A DNA stretch of 64,000 nucleotides from Rhizorhabdus dicambivorans (GTDB lineage: Bacteria; Pseudomonadota; Alphaproteobacteria; Sphingomonadales; Sphingomonadaceae). The translations under genes and the position numbers were made by a program. Each line of letters opens with the position of its first letter. Positions within the stretch are counted from its first letter, which is position 1. Below the pieces are notes generated by a model. That model had not been told where the DNA came from and did no database searches. It worked only from the letters and a program-made list of their open reading frames with translations. Location: the NCBI RefSeq assembly GCF_002355275.1, contig NZ_CP023449.1, positions 3,636,001-3,700,000 of the forward strand, read 5' to 3'. Shown here piece after piece: positions 35,909-45,407 of this stretch.

Positions 35909-37012
35909 ATGGCGCCCTATCCCTGTCCGAACTGCAAACGCCTTCTCCACTTCGAGGTGCGGGTCTGCCCTGCCTGCGCCTTCACCCTGGGTTACGACCC
36001 CGCGTCGGACGGCTTCCTGTTCCTCGGCGATGGAGCAACGACGTGGCGAGACATCGACGGCCGGGCGCATGATTTGGCCGTCTGCGCCAACAACAACGCA
36101 TATGAGGTCTGCAACTGGCTCGTCGCGACGGGGGATGACACCCCCTATTGCCGGGCCTGCCGCCACAACCGGACGATCCCCGACCTGACCGTGCCGAGCG
36201 TCCCGCCGCGCTGGCGCAAGATCGAGGAAGCGAAGCGGCGAATGTTCCACACGCTGATCCGGCTGGGCCTGCCGCTGGAGACCAAGGCGGAGGAGGCCGG
36301 CAGGGTGCAGGGCCTCGCCTTCGATTTCCTTTATGATCCGCTGGCCGAGGAGCAGGGCCAGACCCAGATCACCACCGGCCATGACGGCGGCGTGGTGACG
36401 CTCAACCTGATCGAGGCCGACGATGTGCTGCGCGAGCGGATGCGCCGCGACATGGGCGAGCCCTACCGCACCCTGCTCGGCCATTTCCGGCATGAGGTCG
36501 GTCATCACTACTGGTCGCGGCTGATCGAGACCGATCCGGTCGAACTCGCGGCGTTCCGCAACGTCTTCGGCGACGAGACGATCGACTACGCCCAGGCCCT
36601 GCAGGACCATTATGGCCCCAACAGCGCGAAGGTCTGGACCGACGACTATGTAAGCTTCTACGCGACCGCCCATCCATGGGAGGATTTCGCGGAAACCTTC
36701 GCCCATTATCTGCACATGGTCGATACATTGGCGACGATCGGCGGGTTCGACATGCGGATGGCGGCCTTCCCCGGCCCCGAAAGCCATGGTGGGCCAGCGG
36801 TGAACTTCGATCCCTACACCGCCTCGACCGATGCCCTGAGCGCGCAGATGGTGCCGTGGAGCTTCGCGCTCAACGCCGCCAACCGCAGCATGGGGCAGCC
36901 CGATCTCTACCCCTTCCGCCTGTCGCCCGCAATCACCGGCAAGATCGACTATGTGAACCGGCTGGTAGCGAAGGCGGCAGGACGCGGCCCGCAGGCGGCG
37001 AAGGCGGCCTGA
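35909..37012 (+). CDS. Putative zinc-binding metallopeptidase with N-terminal zinc ribbons
   Basis: Residues 5-25 form a zinc ribbon (CPNCKRLLHFEVRVCPAC) and a second Cys cluster follows (VCANNNAYEVCNW, YCRACRHN). The central domain has the metallopeptidase motif HFRHEVGHHYW (HExxH) with a later Glu/His-rich segment AHPWEDFAETFAHYLHM that probably supplies the third ligand. This is the family annotated as putative zinc-binding peptidase; no member has a clear substrate. There is no signal peptide, so it is cytosolic. The start at MAPYPCPNC places the zinc ribbon at the extreme N-terminus as in relatives. Divergent from the DnaJ-like gene. Confidence 0.85.
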   Translation: MAPYPCPNCKRLLHFEVRVCPACAFTLGYDPASDGFLFLGDGATTWRDIDGRAHDLAVCANNNAYEVCNWLVATGDDTPYCRACRHNRTIPDLTVPSVPPRWRKIEEAKRRMFHTLIRLGLPLETKAEEAGRVQGLAFDFLYDPLAEEQGQTQITTGHDGGVVTLNLIEADDVLRERMRRDMGEPYRTLLGHFRHEVGHHYWSRLIETDPVELAAFRNVFGDETIDYAQALQDHYGPNSAKVWTDDYVSFYATAHPWEDFAETFAHYLHMVDTLATIGGFDMRMAAFPGPESHGGPAVNFDPYTASTDALSAQMVPWSFALNAANRSMGQPDLYPFRLSPAITGKIDYVNRLVAKAAGRGPQAAKAA

Positions 37013-37015
37013 CCG

Positions 37016-37525
37016 TCATGCCCCGATCGCGGCCAGCGCCGTTTCGATCCGCGCGTCGATCGGCCCGCGGATCAGGGTGAAGGGCTGGCCGGTGCGGACA
37101 AGCTCCGCCTCGTAGAAATCATGCTGCTGCTGGCGAAAAGCCGAATCCTCGCGCCAGCCATCCTGCACGAACGGGAAATCGGGTGCGCAGAGCAGGCTGT
37201 GGTCGTAGCGCCGCTCCGCCAGCGCCGCCAGCCGCGGATCGACCCTTCCGAACAGCGCCTGGCTGTAGAAGGCGGTGACCAGCGGCGTCGTGTCGCAGAA
37301 CAGGAACCGTTTCGCCCGGGCCGCCGCCTTGTCCTCTCGGATCACCTGCACCTCGCCGATGTGGAGCAGGTCTTCGAAATCCAGCGCGCCATCGCGCTTC
37401 ACCCAGAGTTCGCGGCCATATTCCTCGACCCACAGCGTATCGAGCCGCGTTGCCAACCCGGCCGCGAGCGTCGACTTGCCGCTCGATTCGCCGCCCAGCA
37501 GGGCGATGCGGCCGACCGCGCTCAT
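37016..37525 (-). CDS. NadR-like AAA-family ATPase / ribosylnicotinamide kinase
   Basis: A 169-residue P-loop protein resembling the C-terminal ribosylnicotinamide kinase domain of NadR. The Walker A is LLGGESSGKSTLA; WVEEYGRELW and FLFCDTTPLVTAFYSQALFG match the family. Its start overlaps the pnuC stop as ATGA (37522-37525), so it is coupled to the transporter. Together they fit uptake of nicotinamide riboside followed by trapping as nicotinamide mononucleotide. The adenylyltransferase domain of full NadR is missing. Confidence 0.87.
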   Translation of the reverse strand: MSAVGRIALLGGESSGKSTLAAGLATRLDTLWVEEYGRELWVKRDGALDFEDLLHIGEVQVIREDKAAARAKRFLFCDTTPLVTAFYSQALFGRVDPRLAALAERRYDHSLLCAPDFPFVQDGWREDSAFRQQQHDFYEAELVRTGQPFTLIRGPIDARIETALAAIGA

Positions 37526-38097
37526 GCCGGCACCGTCGCCCCGGCGCGGTGCATCTCGCGCCGCCAGACCCACAGCCCGTAGATGTTGCTGGCCAGATAG
37601 CAGGCATAGAGAAAGGCGGTCAGTTGGAGGTCCCTCGACAGGTAGAGCGGCACGGAGATCATGTTGACCGCCAGCCAGATATACCAGTTCTCGATCATCC
37701 GCCGCATCAGCAGAAGCTGGCCGATCACGCTGAGCACCAGCACGGACGAATCGACGAAGGGTGCATAGGCGTTCGTGAACCGATGGAGCAGCGCGCCATA
37801 GCCCAGGCCGACGACCAGCCCGGCAAATCCCATCGCCGGCAGCAGCGCGGGCGGCGCGTGGCGGATCGGCAATGGCGCCCCGGCATTGCCCCGCAGCCAC
37901 ATCCACCACCCCGTCGCGCTGATGCCGATGAAGAAGAATTGCAGGGTAACATCGGCATAGAGCCGAGCGTCGTAGAAAAGGACGGCGAACAGCGTGCAGC
38001 CGATGATGCTGGTCCACCAGCCGTGGATGCTGTTGCGCGCCGCGAGCAGGATAGAGGCGGTCGCGAACGCATTGGCCGCGATTTCAAGCAGATTCAC
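37522..38097 (-). CDS. pnuC: Nicotinamide riboside transporter PnuC
   Basis: A 191-residue membrane protein with seven predicted helices that lets nicotinamide riboside or related vitamins cross the inner membrane. Family features include NSIHGWWTSIIGCTLFA, QFFFIGISATGWWMW and a C-terminal ENWYIWLAVNMISVPLYLSR in part, with the trailing YGLWVWRREM. The start is a GTG with a GGGGGACGGG run upstream. PnuC relatives also carry thiamine, but coupling to a NadR-like kinase favours nicotinamide riboside. No riboswitch was recognised upstream. Confidence 0.92.
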   Translation of the reverse strand: MNLLEIAANAFATASILLAARNSIHGWWTSIIGCTLFAVLFYDARLYADVTLQFFFIGISATGWWMWLRGNAGAPLPIRHAPPALLPAMGFAGLVVGLGYGALLHRFTNAYAPFVDSSVLVLSVIGQLLLMRRMIENWYIWLAVNMISVPLYLSRDLQLTAFLYACYLASNIYGLWVWRREMHRAGATVPA

Positions 38098-38253
38098 GCA
38101 ACCCGTCCCCCGCGCGTCCCCCGACGCGCTTCAAAGCAGGCGCGCGCCGCCGCGTCAAACCGCCAGGGCGGGGCATCATAATTTACACATGTTGACACGC
38201 CTTTGCCCGCCGGATCGGCTAGATCGGCACCATTCGGACGAGATGGGAACGGG

Positions 38254-38499
38254 ATGATGTACGAGCCGGTCATACACTGGGGCGCGATCGCGATGTTCGG
38301 ATCGATCCTGTTCGGCTGGATCGCCATCAACCTCGTCATGCAATGGCATGAAAGGCGGAAACGCCGCCTCTCGCGCGGCTTTCGCAGCATGAAGTCGGTC
38401 GCGAGCCGGCAGCGGGAGCGCGCCCGCCGGGTCAAGTGGGCCGATCCCCGCCCCGCCGCCGCCCGCGGCCCTGCGCAACGCAATGCTGGCTGGCGCTGA
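38254..38499 (+). CDS. Small single-pass membrane protein, unknown
   Basis: Not recognised. An ATGATG start follows AACGGG. The 81 residues comprise a short N-terminus, one hydrophobic helix (HWGAIAMFGSILFGWIAINLVM in part) and a strongly basic, probably cytoplasmic tail (ERRKRRLSRGFRSMKSVASRQ in part). It resembles the small helix-plus-basic-tail protein at 54388-54609, but with no shared sequence beyond composition and a similar RGFR(S/T)M segment. Divergent from pnuC and convergent with the transglutaminase operon. Confidence 0.5.
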   Translation: MMYEPVIHWGAIAMFGSILFGWIAINLVMQWHERRKRRLSRGFRSMKSVASRQRERARRVKWADPRPAAARGPAQRNAGWR

Positions 38500-38520
38500 C
38501 GGGCGGGACCTTCGACCGGC

Positions 38521-39399
38521 CTAACCCAAAGGCTCCACGTCGACCGACACGTCGATCTTCTGCCCTTCCTGGCCGGTGAACACCCCGTCGATCGGGGCGA
38601 CATCGGCATAGTCCCGCCCCATGGCGGTGACGATATGGTCGCTGCCGACCATGCAGGCGTTGGTCGGATCGAAGCCGAGCCAGCCGCGCTCCTTGCCGCA
38701 CCAGATCACCACCCAGGCGTGGGTGGCATCTGCGCCGACCAACCGCTCCTTGCCGGGCGGCGGCACGGTGCGCAGATAGCCCGAGACATAGGCAGCCGGC
38801 AGCCCCGCCCCGCGCAGGCCCGCGATCATGATCTGGGCGAAATCCTGGCAGACGCCGTGGCGCTTCTCGAACGCCTCGATCGGGCTGGTGTCGACGGTGG
38901 TGGCGCTGCCGTCATATTTGAAACGGTCATGGATGCGGGTGGCCAGCGCCAGCCCCGCGTCGACGATCCCGCGTGCCGGATCGAGATGCTCCGCACACCA
39001 GGCAGTGATGGCTGAACTCAGCGGGATCGAAGGCGAGGGATAGAGATAGTTGGCAGGGCTCTCCACGCCCATGTCGATCGTGCCGCGCGCGGCCCCCGCG
39101 ATGGCGGCGATGCTCGGATCGCCGGGGCGTGGCGTAGGGGTCGGGCGGTCGACCCGCATGCGGAAGCGGCTCTCTATCACCAGCTCGCGGGTCGGCTTCT
39201 CCATCACCATGCGGCTGACATGGCCGAGATAACCGATCGGCCGCGTGCCGGTGATCCGCGCTACCGGCGACAGTTCCAGCTCATAGCGCTCCAGCGTCTG
39301 TCCGGCCCATTCGACGGGGCGGAGACGAAGGTTGCAGCGCGCGAAGCTCACCGGATAGGCATAGCGGAAGCGTGTCTTGTGGCGGACCTGATAGTGCAT
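38521..39399 (-). CDS. Transglutaminase family protein (third gene of the amidoligase cluster)
   Basis: An N-terminal beta domain typical of this group (MHYQVRHKTRFRYAYPV) precedes a transglutaminase-like core. The catalytic Cys is in RHGVCQDFAQIM, His in DATHAWVVIW and Asp in WLGFDPTNA. No export signal is seen. It follows the ATP-grasp/alpha-E gene by 58 bp and is the last gene of a three-gene operon. In such clusters transglutaminase-fold proteins are thought to cleave or transfer amide bonds made by the linked ligases; this is inference from published comparative genomics on amidoligase systems, not from experiment. Confidence 0.9.
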   Translation of the reverse strand: MHYQVRHKTRFRYAYPVSFARCNLRLRPVEWAGQTLERYELELSPVARITGTRPIGYLGHVSRMVMEKPTRELVIESRFRMRVDRPTPTPRPGDPSIAAIAGAARGTIDMGVESPANYLYPSPSIPLSSAITAWCAEHLDPARGIVDAGLALATRIHDRFKYDGSATTVDTSPIEAFEKRHGVCQDFAQIMIAGLRGAGLPAAYVSGYLRTVPPPGKERLVGADATHAWVVIWCGKERGWLGFDPTNACMVGSDHIVTAMGRDYADVAPIDGVFTGQEGQKIDVSVDVEPLG

Positions 39400-39457
39400 C
39401 ACCGGCCGCCTCCTTTCCAAATATCGTCGCCCCAGCGACGGCAAGGGACAGCCCCGC

Positions 39458-41980
39458 TCACGCCAGGGTCATGCCGGCCATGCGGAAACCCTCATTCCCC
39501 TGCAGGAAGAAGCGGGTGCTGATCGCATTGGACAGTTCCGACAGCATGTTCTCCAGGCTCAGCATCATCGTCCCGTCCATGGTTTCGGCGGTGGCGGTGC
39601 GTAGCGCGGATTCGATCCTGTAGAAGATCATCTCGTGCGGTTCGGACATGCCGTCGTCGCGCAGCGCGGGCAGATTCTGGAGATGGTTCGAGATACGCTC
39701 GACCTGGAAGGCGATCGAGCGCGGATTATAGGGGTCTAGCGCGACCAGATCGCGCACCGGCTCCAGCGCCAGCCCCGCGAGATAGCGCGCGCGATAGCTG
39801 ATCTGGCTATCGCACAGGTCGAGCAGGGTGGTGAGATCGTCGGCGGAGGCATCGGCGCCGCCGAAGCTGCGCACCTGCCGGCAACCCCACATCGCCCGTT
39901 CGATGCGGCGCCCCATGTCGTGGAAGCGCCAGCCGGCGGTGCGGCCCATATTCTCGGCGGCGAGGCCTGCCAGCGCCGAGAAGCGCTCCTGCAGATCGAC
40001 CGCACGGGCCAGTGTCGCCTCGGCATCGGCCGAGGTCGCCTTGGGCAGCGGCGCATCCACCAGCCGCCAGACGTCGGCCGAAAGGCGGTCGCGGGTGCCG
40101 CTCGCGATGTTGCGGGCATAGCGCATCAGCGTGGCGACGCTCGCCGGTCCGTCGCCGTCGAGCGCCAGCTGCGCCAGTTCGCGCAGGTCGTGGATTGCGC
40201 CATGGCTGTTCTCGGGCGCGTCCTCGTCCTCCTCCTCGTCCTCGTGTTCCTCGGGCACGACGGCGCCCGAGGAGATCAGCATCGTGCCCAGCCGGTCGAG
40301 GGTCAGGGGGAACAGCGCCGCGCCGCCATCGGCGACGATCGATCCGCCCAGGGTGGCGCGGATCAGCCGCAGCGTGGCCTCACCCCGCTCCAGATAGCGG
40401 CCGAGCCAGAACAGATTGTCGGCGGCCCGGCTGGTCAGCGTGCCCGGATTGCGGCGGATCGGCACCTTCTGCGGCAGCAGCGACACCGGCTCGACCGATT
40501 TGGAGCCAACCACGCAGACATCGGCGGAGAAGGCGCCTTCGCCCATCACCGTGACGCGCGCGTCCGACACGTCGCCGATCCGGGCGAAGCCCCCAGGCAT
40601 CACCGTCCAGCGCCCCTCGCCGTCGCGGGCCGCGAACACGCGCACGGTGAAGGGGCGCGGCACCAGTTGCCCGTCCAGCACCGCCGGCGTGGTCGAGAGA
40701 TGGACGTCCTCCATCGCGACATAATCCATCGGGCGGCGGCGCATGTCGGCCAACAGGGCGGCGCGTTCGGCACCGGTCATGTTCGCCGCGATGGCGGGCC
40801 GGCCGCGCGGCAGGCCGACCGGCGCTTCGGAGAAGGCTGGCGCGATCAGCAGCTCGTCCAGCCGCGCCTCGACCTGGGATCGCGGGCCGTCCTGCCCGCA
40901 CCACCAGGTGGCGATATTGGGCAGCAACAGGTCTTCGCCCATCAGCCGACGTGCCAGCGCCGGCAGGAAGGCCGCAATCGCGGTGGATTCGACGACGCCC
41001 GCGCCCGGCGCATTGGCGATTACGGCCTGTCCGGCCGCCATCGCGTCCATCAGCCCGGGCACGCCGATCGCCGACGTGGCATCGAAGGCCAGCGGATCAA
41101 GCAGCCGCGAATCGATCCGGCGCCATAGCGCATCGATCCGCTTGAGCCCCTCGATGGTGCGGACGAACAGCCCGTCTTCGCGCACTGCGAGGTCACTGCC
41201 TTCGACCAGCAGGAAACCCAGATAGCGCGCGAGATGCGCCTGCTCGGCATAGCTCTGGTTGTATCGGCCCGGGGTCAGCAGGCCGATCCGCGGTTCGGAG
41301 CGGCGGCACACCGCCGACAGCCCTTCGCGGAAGGCGGAGAAGAAGGGCGCCAGCCGCTCGACGTGAAGCCTGGTCTGGAGCGCCCCCATCAGCCTGGTCG
41401 CGGCCAGGCGGTTCTCCAGCGCATAGCCCGCGCCGACCGGGGCGCGGACATGATCGTCCAGCACGCGCCATTCGCCGCTGGGATCGCGGCCGAGATCGGC
41501 GGCATAGATGTGGAGACGATAACCGCCCGGCTTGACCCCGACCTGCGAGCGCCAATAGGCGCGGCTGCCGGTGATCAGCGCGGCGGGCAACGCGCCCGAG
41601 CCGACCATCTCCTGATCGCCGAATATGTCGTCGAGCAGTCGTTCGAGAAGCTCGGCGCGCTGCGCCACGCCGGCGGCGATGATCTCCCAGTCGTCCTCGC
41701 CGATCAGCAGCGGCATGGCCGATACAGGCCAGGGCCGCTCGCGCTCCTCGCCCGGCAGGCGGAAGGCGGTGCCCAGTTCCTGCACCTGCCGCGCCATGCG
41801 CTGCTGGAGTAGGTCAAGCCGGCCCTCGGTCATCCGGCCGATCCCTTCGAACAGCGCCTGCCACCACTTGGCTCCGCGCCCGACATCGCCGCGCAACGCG
41901 TCGGCCGTCCCCGCCTTGGCGATATAGCTTTGCAGCCAGCCTTCACCGAGGCTGGGCATGCCCGGCAGTTCGGCCGTCAT
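39458..41980 (-). CDS. Circularly permuted ATP-grasp / alpha-E domain fusion
   Basis: Two families normally encoded by separate genes are joined here. Residues about 1-480 match the circularly permuted ATP-grasp type 2 family (DUF404/407): GRYNQSYAEQAHLARYLGFLLVEG in part, then PGAGVVESTAIAAFLP and MDYVAMEDVHLSTTP. From about 515 comes the alpha-E domain (DUF403): NLFWLGRYLERGEATLRL, GWRFHDMGRRIERAMW and YNPRSIAFQVERI. A very acidic stretch (EEHEDEEEDEDAPENS) sits inside the alpha-E part. ATG 41980 has a CAGGGAG ribosome site; a GTG nine codons upstream is possible. It probably uses ATP to ligate a carboxylate to an amine on a peptide. Confidence 0.9.
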   Translation of the reverse strand: MTAELPGMPSLGEGWLQSYIAKAGTADALRGDVGRGAKWWQALFEGIGRMTEGRLDLLQQRMARQVQELGTAFRLPGEERERPWPVSAMPLLIGEDDWEIIAAGVAQRAELLERLLDDIFGDQEMVGSGALPAALITGSRAYWRSQVGVKPGGYRLHIYAADLGRDPSGEWRVLDDHVRAPVGAGYALENRLAATRLMGALQTRLHVERLAPFFSAFREGLSAVCRRSEPRIGLLTPGRYNQSYAEQAHLARYLGFLLVEGSDLAVREDGLFVRTIEGLKRIDALWRRIDSRLLDPLAFDATSAIGVPGLMDAMAAGQAVIANAPGAGVVESTAIAAFLPALARRLMGEDLLLPNIATWWCGQDGPRSQVEARLDELLIAPAFSEAPVGLPRGRPAIAANMTGAERAALLADMRRRPMDYVAMEDVHLSTTPAVLDGQLVPRPFTVRVFAARDGEGRWTVMPGGFARIGDVSDARVTVMGEGAFSADVCVVGSKSVEPVSLLPQKVPIRRNPGTLTSRAADNLFWLGRYLERGEATLRLIRATLGGSIVADGGAALFPLTLDRLGTMLISSGAVVPEEHEDEEEDEDAPENSHGAIHDLRELAQLALDGDGPASVATLMRYARNIASGTRDRLSADVWRLVDAPLPKATSADAEATLARAVDLQERFSALAGLAAENMGRTAGWRFHDMGRRIERAMWGCRQVRSFGGADASADDLTTLLDLCDSQISYRARYLAGLALEPVRDLVALDPYNPRSIAFQVERISNHLQNLPALRDDGMSEPHEMIFYRIESALRTATAETMDGTMMLSLENMLSELSNAISTRFFLQGNEGFRMAGMTLA

Positions 41981-42000
41981 GTCTCCCTGCACCGCCGCAC

Positions 42001-45000
42001 CTACCACGTTGGCGGCGCGCGAAGATCGAGTGTCACGGGAAACTCGCTGGGTCTTTCCATGATCGGGATCGTCACCGCGCCCGGCGTGTGGCCATGGTCC
42101 TGGAAGCGCGCCCTGCGGCGCGCCTCGGCCTCCAAGTCGTTGATCGGAACCGCGTCATAATTGCGTCCCCCCGGATGCGCGACATGATAGACACACCCGC
42201 CTAGCGAACGTTGGTTCCACTTGTCGAGGATGTCGAAAGTCAGCGGCGCATCGGCATCGAGCAGCGGATGGAGGCAATTGGCCGGCTTCCAGGCCTTGTA
42301 GCGCACCCCCGCCACCGCCTCCCCGGGCACGCCGGTCGGCGTCATCGGCACGGCACGGCCGTTGACCGCGACGACATGGCGGCCCGGCACCAGCCTCGAT
42401 GCCTTGACCTGCAACCGCTCGGTCGAACTGTCGACATAGCGGACGGTGCCGCCGATCGCGCCGGTTTCGCCCAGCACATGCCATGGCTCCAGCGCATGGG
42501 CGATCTCCAGCGTAACCCCACCCGCCGAGACGGTGCCATGGACCGGGAAGCGGAACTGGCGCTGCGCCTCGAACCAGGCCGGATCGAAATCATAGCCGGC
42601 ATGGCGCAGGTCGGAGAGCACCTCCATGAAATCGGCCCAGACGAAATGGGGCAGCAGGAAGCGATCGTGTAGCGCGGTGCCCCAGCGGACCAGCCCTCCC
42701 TTCTGCGGCTCGCGCCAGAACCAGGCGGTGAGCGCGCGCAGCAGCAATTGCTGGGCGAGACTCATCTTGGCCTCCGGCGGCATCTCAAAACCGCGGAACT
42801 CCAGCAGGCCGAGCCGCCCGGTCGGTCCATCCGGCGAATAGAGCTTGTCGATGCAGATCTCGGTACGGTGTGTGTTGCCCGTCACGTCGACCAGCAGGTT
42901 ACGGAACAGCCGGTCGACGACCCAGGGCGCGGGTGGCTTGCCCTCGCCGGGGGCCGGCACCTGCGCCAGCGCGATCTCCAACTCATAAAGCCCGTCATGG
43001 CGCGCCTCGTCGATGCGCGGCGCCTGGCTGGTCGGGCCGATGAACAATCCCGAGAAGAGATAGCTGAGCGCGGGATGGCGCTGCCAATAGAGGATGAAGC
43101 TCTTGAGCAGATCCGGCCGCCGGATGAAGGGCGAATCGTTCACCGACCGGCCGCCGAGCACGATATGGTTGCCGCCGCCAGTGCCGATCGCGCGGCCATC
43201 GACCATGAATTTGTCGGCGGTCAGCCCGGTCTCGCGCGCCATCTCATAGAGGCTGGTGGTGATGTCGACTGTCTCGCGCCAGCTTCCCGCGGGCTGGACG
43301 TTGACTTCGACCACGCCGGGATCGGGGGTGATCTTGAAGACATTCAGTCGGGGATCGGGCGGCGGGCCATAGCCTTCGATCCGTACCGGGGTGCCGGTGC
43401 GCGCAGCGGTGGCCTCGATCTCCGCGACCAGCTCCAGATAATCCTCCAGCCGCTCGGTCGGCGGCAGGAAGACCGCGATATGGTCGCCCCGCGCCTCGGT
43501 CGTCATCGCGGTGCGGACCGCGCCCTCGATGATCGTCTGCTCCTGCCGCTCCTGCGCCGCCACGCCGCCAGCGACCGGCGCCACCGGCTCGGCCCGCTGC
43601 GCGGGCGCCTCGCTGCGTTCCGCCGCGAAATCGGGCAGCGGACCGCGTATCTCGGTCGTGTCCTGGATATGGAGATAGGGATAGTCGGACTTCGGCACAT
43701 AGGGCAGCGAACCGAGCGGCAGCCGATAGCCGATCGCCGCGTCGCCCGGCATGACGAACAGCTTGCCGCGCCGCACCTGCCAGCGTTCCGAGCGCCAGCG
43801 GCGCGGCTCAGGCGCCTGCGCCGCCTGCCAGCGCTGGATCGGCAGGACATGGCCAACCGGCTTGCTCAGGCCATGCTCGAACGCCTTGACCATCCGATGC
43901 CGCGCCTCGGGGTCATCGATCTTCGGATCGGTTGGATCGACATTCTCAGGGAGCTGGGCTTCCTTGACGGCCCATTCGATGCCGTCCTCATAGGCCTCCT
44001 GCACCATATCGCCACCGACGCCCAGCCCATCGGCGATCGCCACCAGGAAGCGGCCCGCATCGTCATTGCCCACCGACTTGCCGGTGTCGGCCCCGGCGAT
44101 CAGTGAGGCATCCTTCCACATCGGTACACCATCGGCGCGCCAGTAGACCGAGTAGCCCCAGCGCGGCAGGCTTTCGCCCGGATACCATTTGCCCTGGCCA
44201 TGGTGGAGCATGCCACCCGGCGCGAAGCGATCCCGCATCCTACGGATCAGCCGGTCGGCATAGCCCGCCTTGGTGGGGCCGACCGCGTCGCCGTTCCATT
44301 CGGGCGCTTCCGGATCGTCGAGCGCGACGAATGTCGGCTCGCCCCCCGTCGTCAGCCGCACGTCCTGCGCCTGCAAGTCGGCATCGATCTTCTCGCCCAG
44401 CGCGTCGAGCGCTTCCCAGCGGGCATCGGTGAAGGGCTTGGTGATGCGCACCGCCTCGGCGATACGCTGCACGTTCATGTCGAAATGGAAATCGACATGC
44501 GCCGGTTCGAGCAACGCACCCTCGATCGGCGTAGCCGAACGATAATGTGGGGTTGCGGCGAGTGGGATATGTCCCTCGCCAGCGAACATGCCCGATGTCG
44601 CATCCAGCCCGATCCAGCCCGCGCCGGGCAGATAGATTTCAGCCCAGGCATGCAGATCGCAGACGTCGGCCGCGACCCCCTTGGGGCCGTCGATGGGGAT
44701 GATGTCCGGCGTCAGCTGGATCGAATAGCCCGACACGAACCGCGCCGCCATGCCGAGCCGCCGGGCCGCCTGCACGAGCAGCCACGCCGAATCGCGGCAG
44801 CTGCCGCTCCCGATCGACAGCGTCTCCTCGGGCGACTGGACGCCATGCTCCATGCGGATGACGTAGTTGACCCGCTGGTTGATCGCGACGTTGAGGTTGA
44901 CGAGGAAATCGATCGTGCGGAGGCGCTGGTCGGCGAACTCGGCGACAAACTGCTCGAACAGCGGCCCTTGCGGCTCGATATCGAAATAGGCCGCCAGATC

Positions 45001-45333
45001 GGTGGCGATCTGCGGCGCATAGGTGAAAGGCCGTTGCTCGGCATAATCCTCGACGAAGAAGTCGAATGGGTTGACCACCACCAGATCGGCGATCAGATCG
45101 ACCGTCACCGAGAATTCGTTGGTCCGCTCCGGGAACACCAGCCGCGCCAGCCAATTGCCGTGCGGATCCTGCTGCCAATTGATGAAGTGATTCTCGGGCG
45201 CGATGCGCAGCGAATAATTGTTCACCGAGGTCCGGCTGTGGGGTGCCGGGCGCAGCCGGATGATCTGCGGCCCCAGCTGGACCGGCTGATCATAACGATA
45301 GATCGTCTGGTGATGCAGTGCCGCCTGAATCAT
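42001..45333 (-). CDS. Transglutaminase / DUF2126 putative amidoligase fusion
   Basis: A 1110-residue protein. Residues about 1-300 are transglutaminase-like with an intact triad: Cys in [12 protein letters not shown], His in [10 protein letters not shown] and Asp in [11 protein letters not shown]. The rest is DUF2126, classed as a putative amidoligase: [22 protein letters not shown]-type [24 protein letters not shown] and [14 protein letters not shown]. It ends 20 bp before the ATP-grasp/alpha-E start. The frame extends upstream as Arg-rich non-coding-looking sequence; [16 protein letters not shown] matches the known N-terminus of the family, so 45333 is chosen. It heads the operon; about 75 bp separate it from the LysE-family gene upstream. 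Confidence 0.92.
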   Translation of the reverse strand: MIQAALHHQTIYRYDQPVQLGPQIIRLRPAPHSRTSVNNYSLRIAPENHFINWQQDPHGNWLARLVFPERTNEFSVTVDLIADLVVVNPFDFFVEDYAEQRPFTYAPQIATDLAAYFDIEPQGPLFEQFVAEFADQRLRTIDFLVNLNVAINQRVNYVIRMEHGVQSPEETLSIGSGSCRDSAWLLVQAARRLGMAARFVSGYSIQLTPDIIPIDGPKGVAADVCDLHAWAEIYLPGAGWIGLDATSGMFAGEGHIPLAATPHYRSATPIEGALLEPAHVDFHFDMNVQRIAEAVRITKPFTDARWEALDALGEKIDADLQAQDVRLTTGGEPTFVALDDPEAPEWNGDAVGPTKAGYADRLIRRMRDRFAPGGMLHHGQGKWYPGESLPRWGYSVYWRADGVPMWKDASLIAGADTGKSVGNDDAGRFLVAIADGLGVGGDMVQEAYEDGIEWAVKEAQLPENVDPTDPKIDDPEARHRMVKAFEHGLSKPVGHVLPIQRWQAAQAPEPRRWRSERWQVRRGKLFVMPGDAAIGYRLPLGSLPYVPKSDYPYLHIQDTTEIRGPLPDFAAERSEAPAQRAEPVAPVAGGVAAQERQEQTIIEGAVRTAMTTEARGDHIAVFLPPTERLEDYLELVAEIEATAARTGTPVRIEGYGPPPDPRLNVFKITPDPGVVEVNVQPAGSWRETVDITTSLYEMARETGLTADKFMVDGRAIGTGGGNHIVLGGRSVNDSPFIRRPDLLKSFILYWQRHPALSYLFSGLFIGPTSQAPRIDEARHDGLYELEIALAQVPAPGEGKPPAPWVVDRLFRNLLVDVTGNTHRTEICIDKLYSPDGPTGRLGLLEFRGFEMPPEAKMSLAQQLLLRALTAWFWREPQKGGLVRWGTALHDRFLLPHFVWADFMEVLSDLRHAGYDFDPAWFEAQRQFRFPVHGTVSAGGVTLEIAHALEPWHVLGETGAIGGTVRYVDSSTERLQVKASRLVPGRHVVAVNGRAVPMTPTGVPGEAVAGVRYKAWKPANCLHPLLDADAPLTFDILDKWNQRSLGGCVYHVAHPGGRNYDAVPINDLEAEARRRARFQDHGHTPGAVTIPIMERPSEFPVTLDLRAPPTW

Positions 45334-45407
45334 GGCGACAAGAGTCAGCACATCCCGTTGTGCAGTGCAATGAACTTTGCTCGACTTCCCTGGAGGGTAG
45401 GCAGATG

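Noticed and set aside
39426-39448. Possible further repeat arm (GTCGCCCCAGCGACGGCAAGG)
   Set aside because: Only one degenerate arm, with no matching partner before the coding region, so not listed as an element. It may be a decayed copy.
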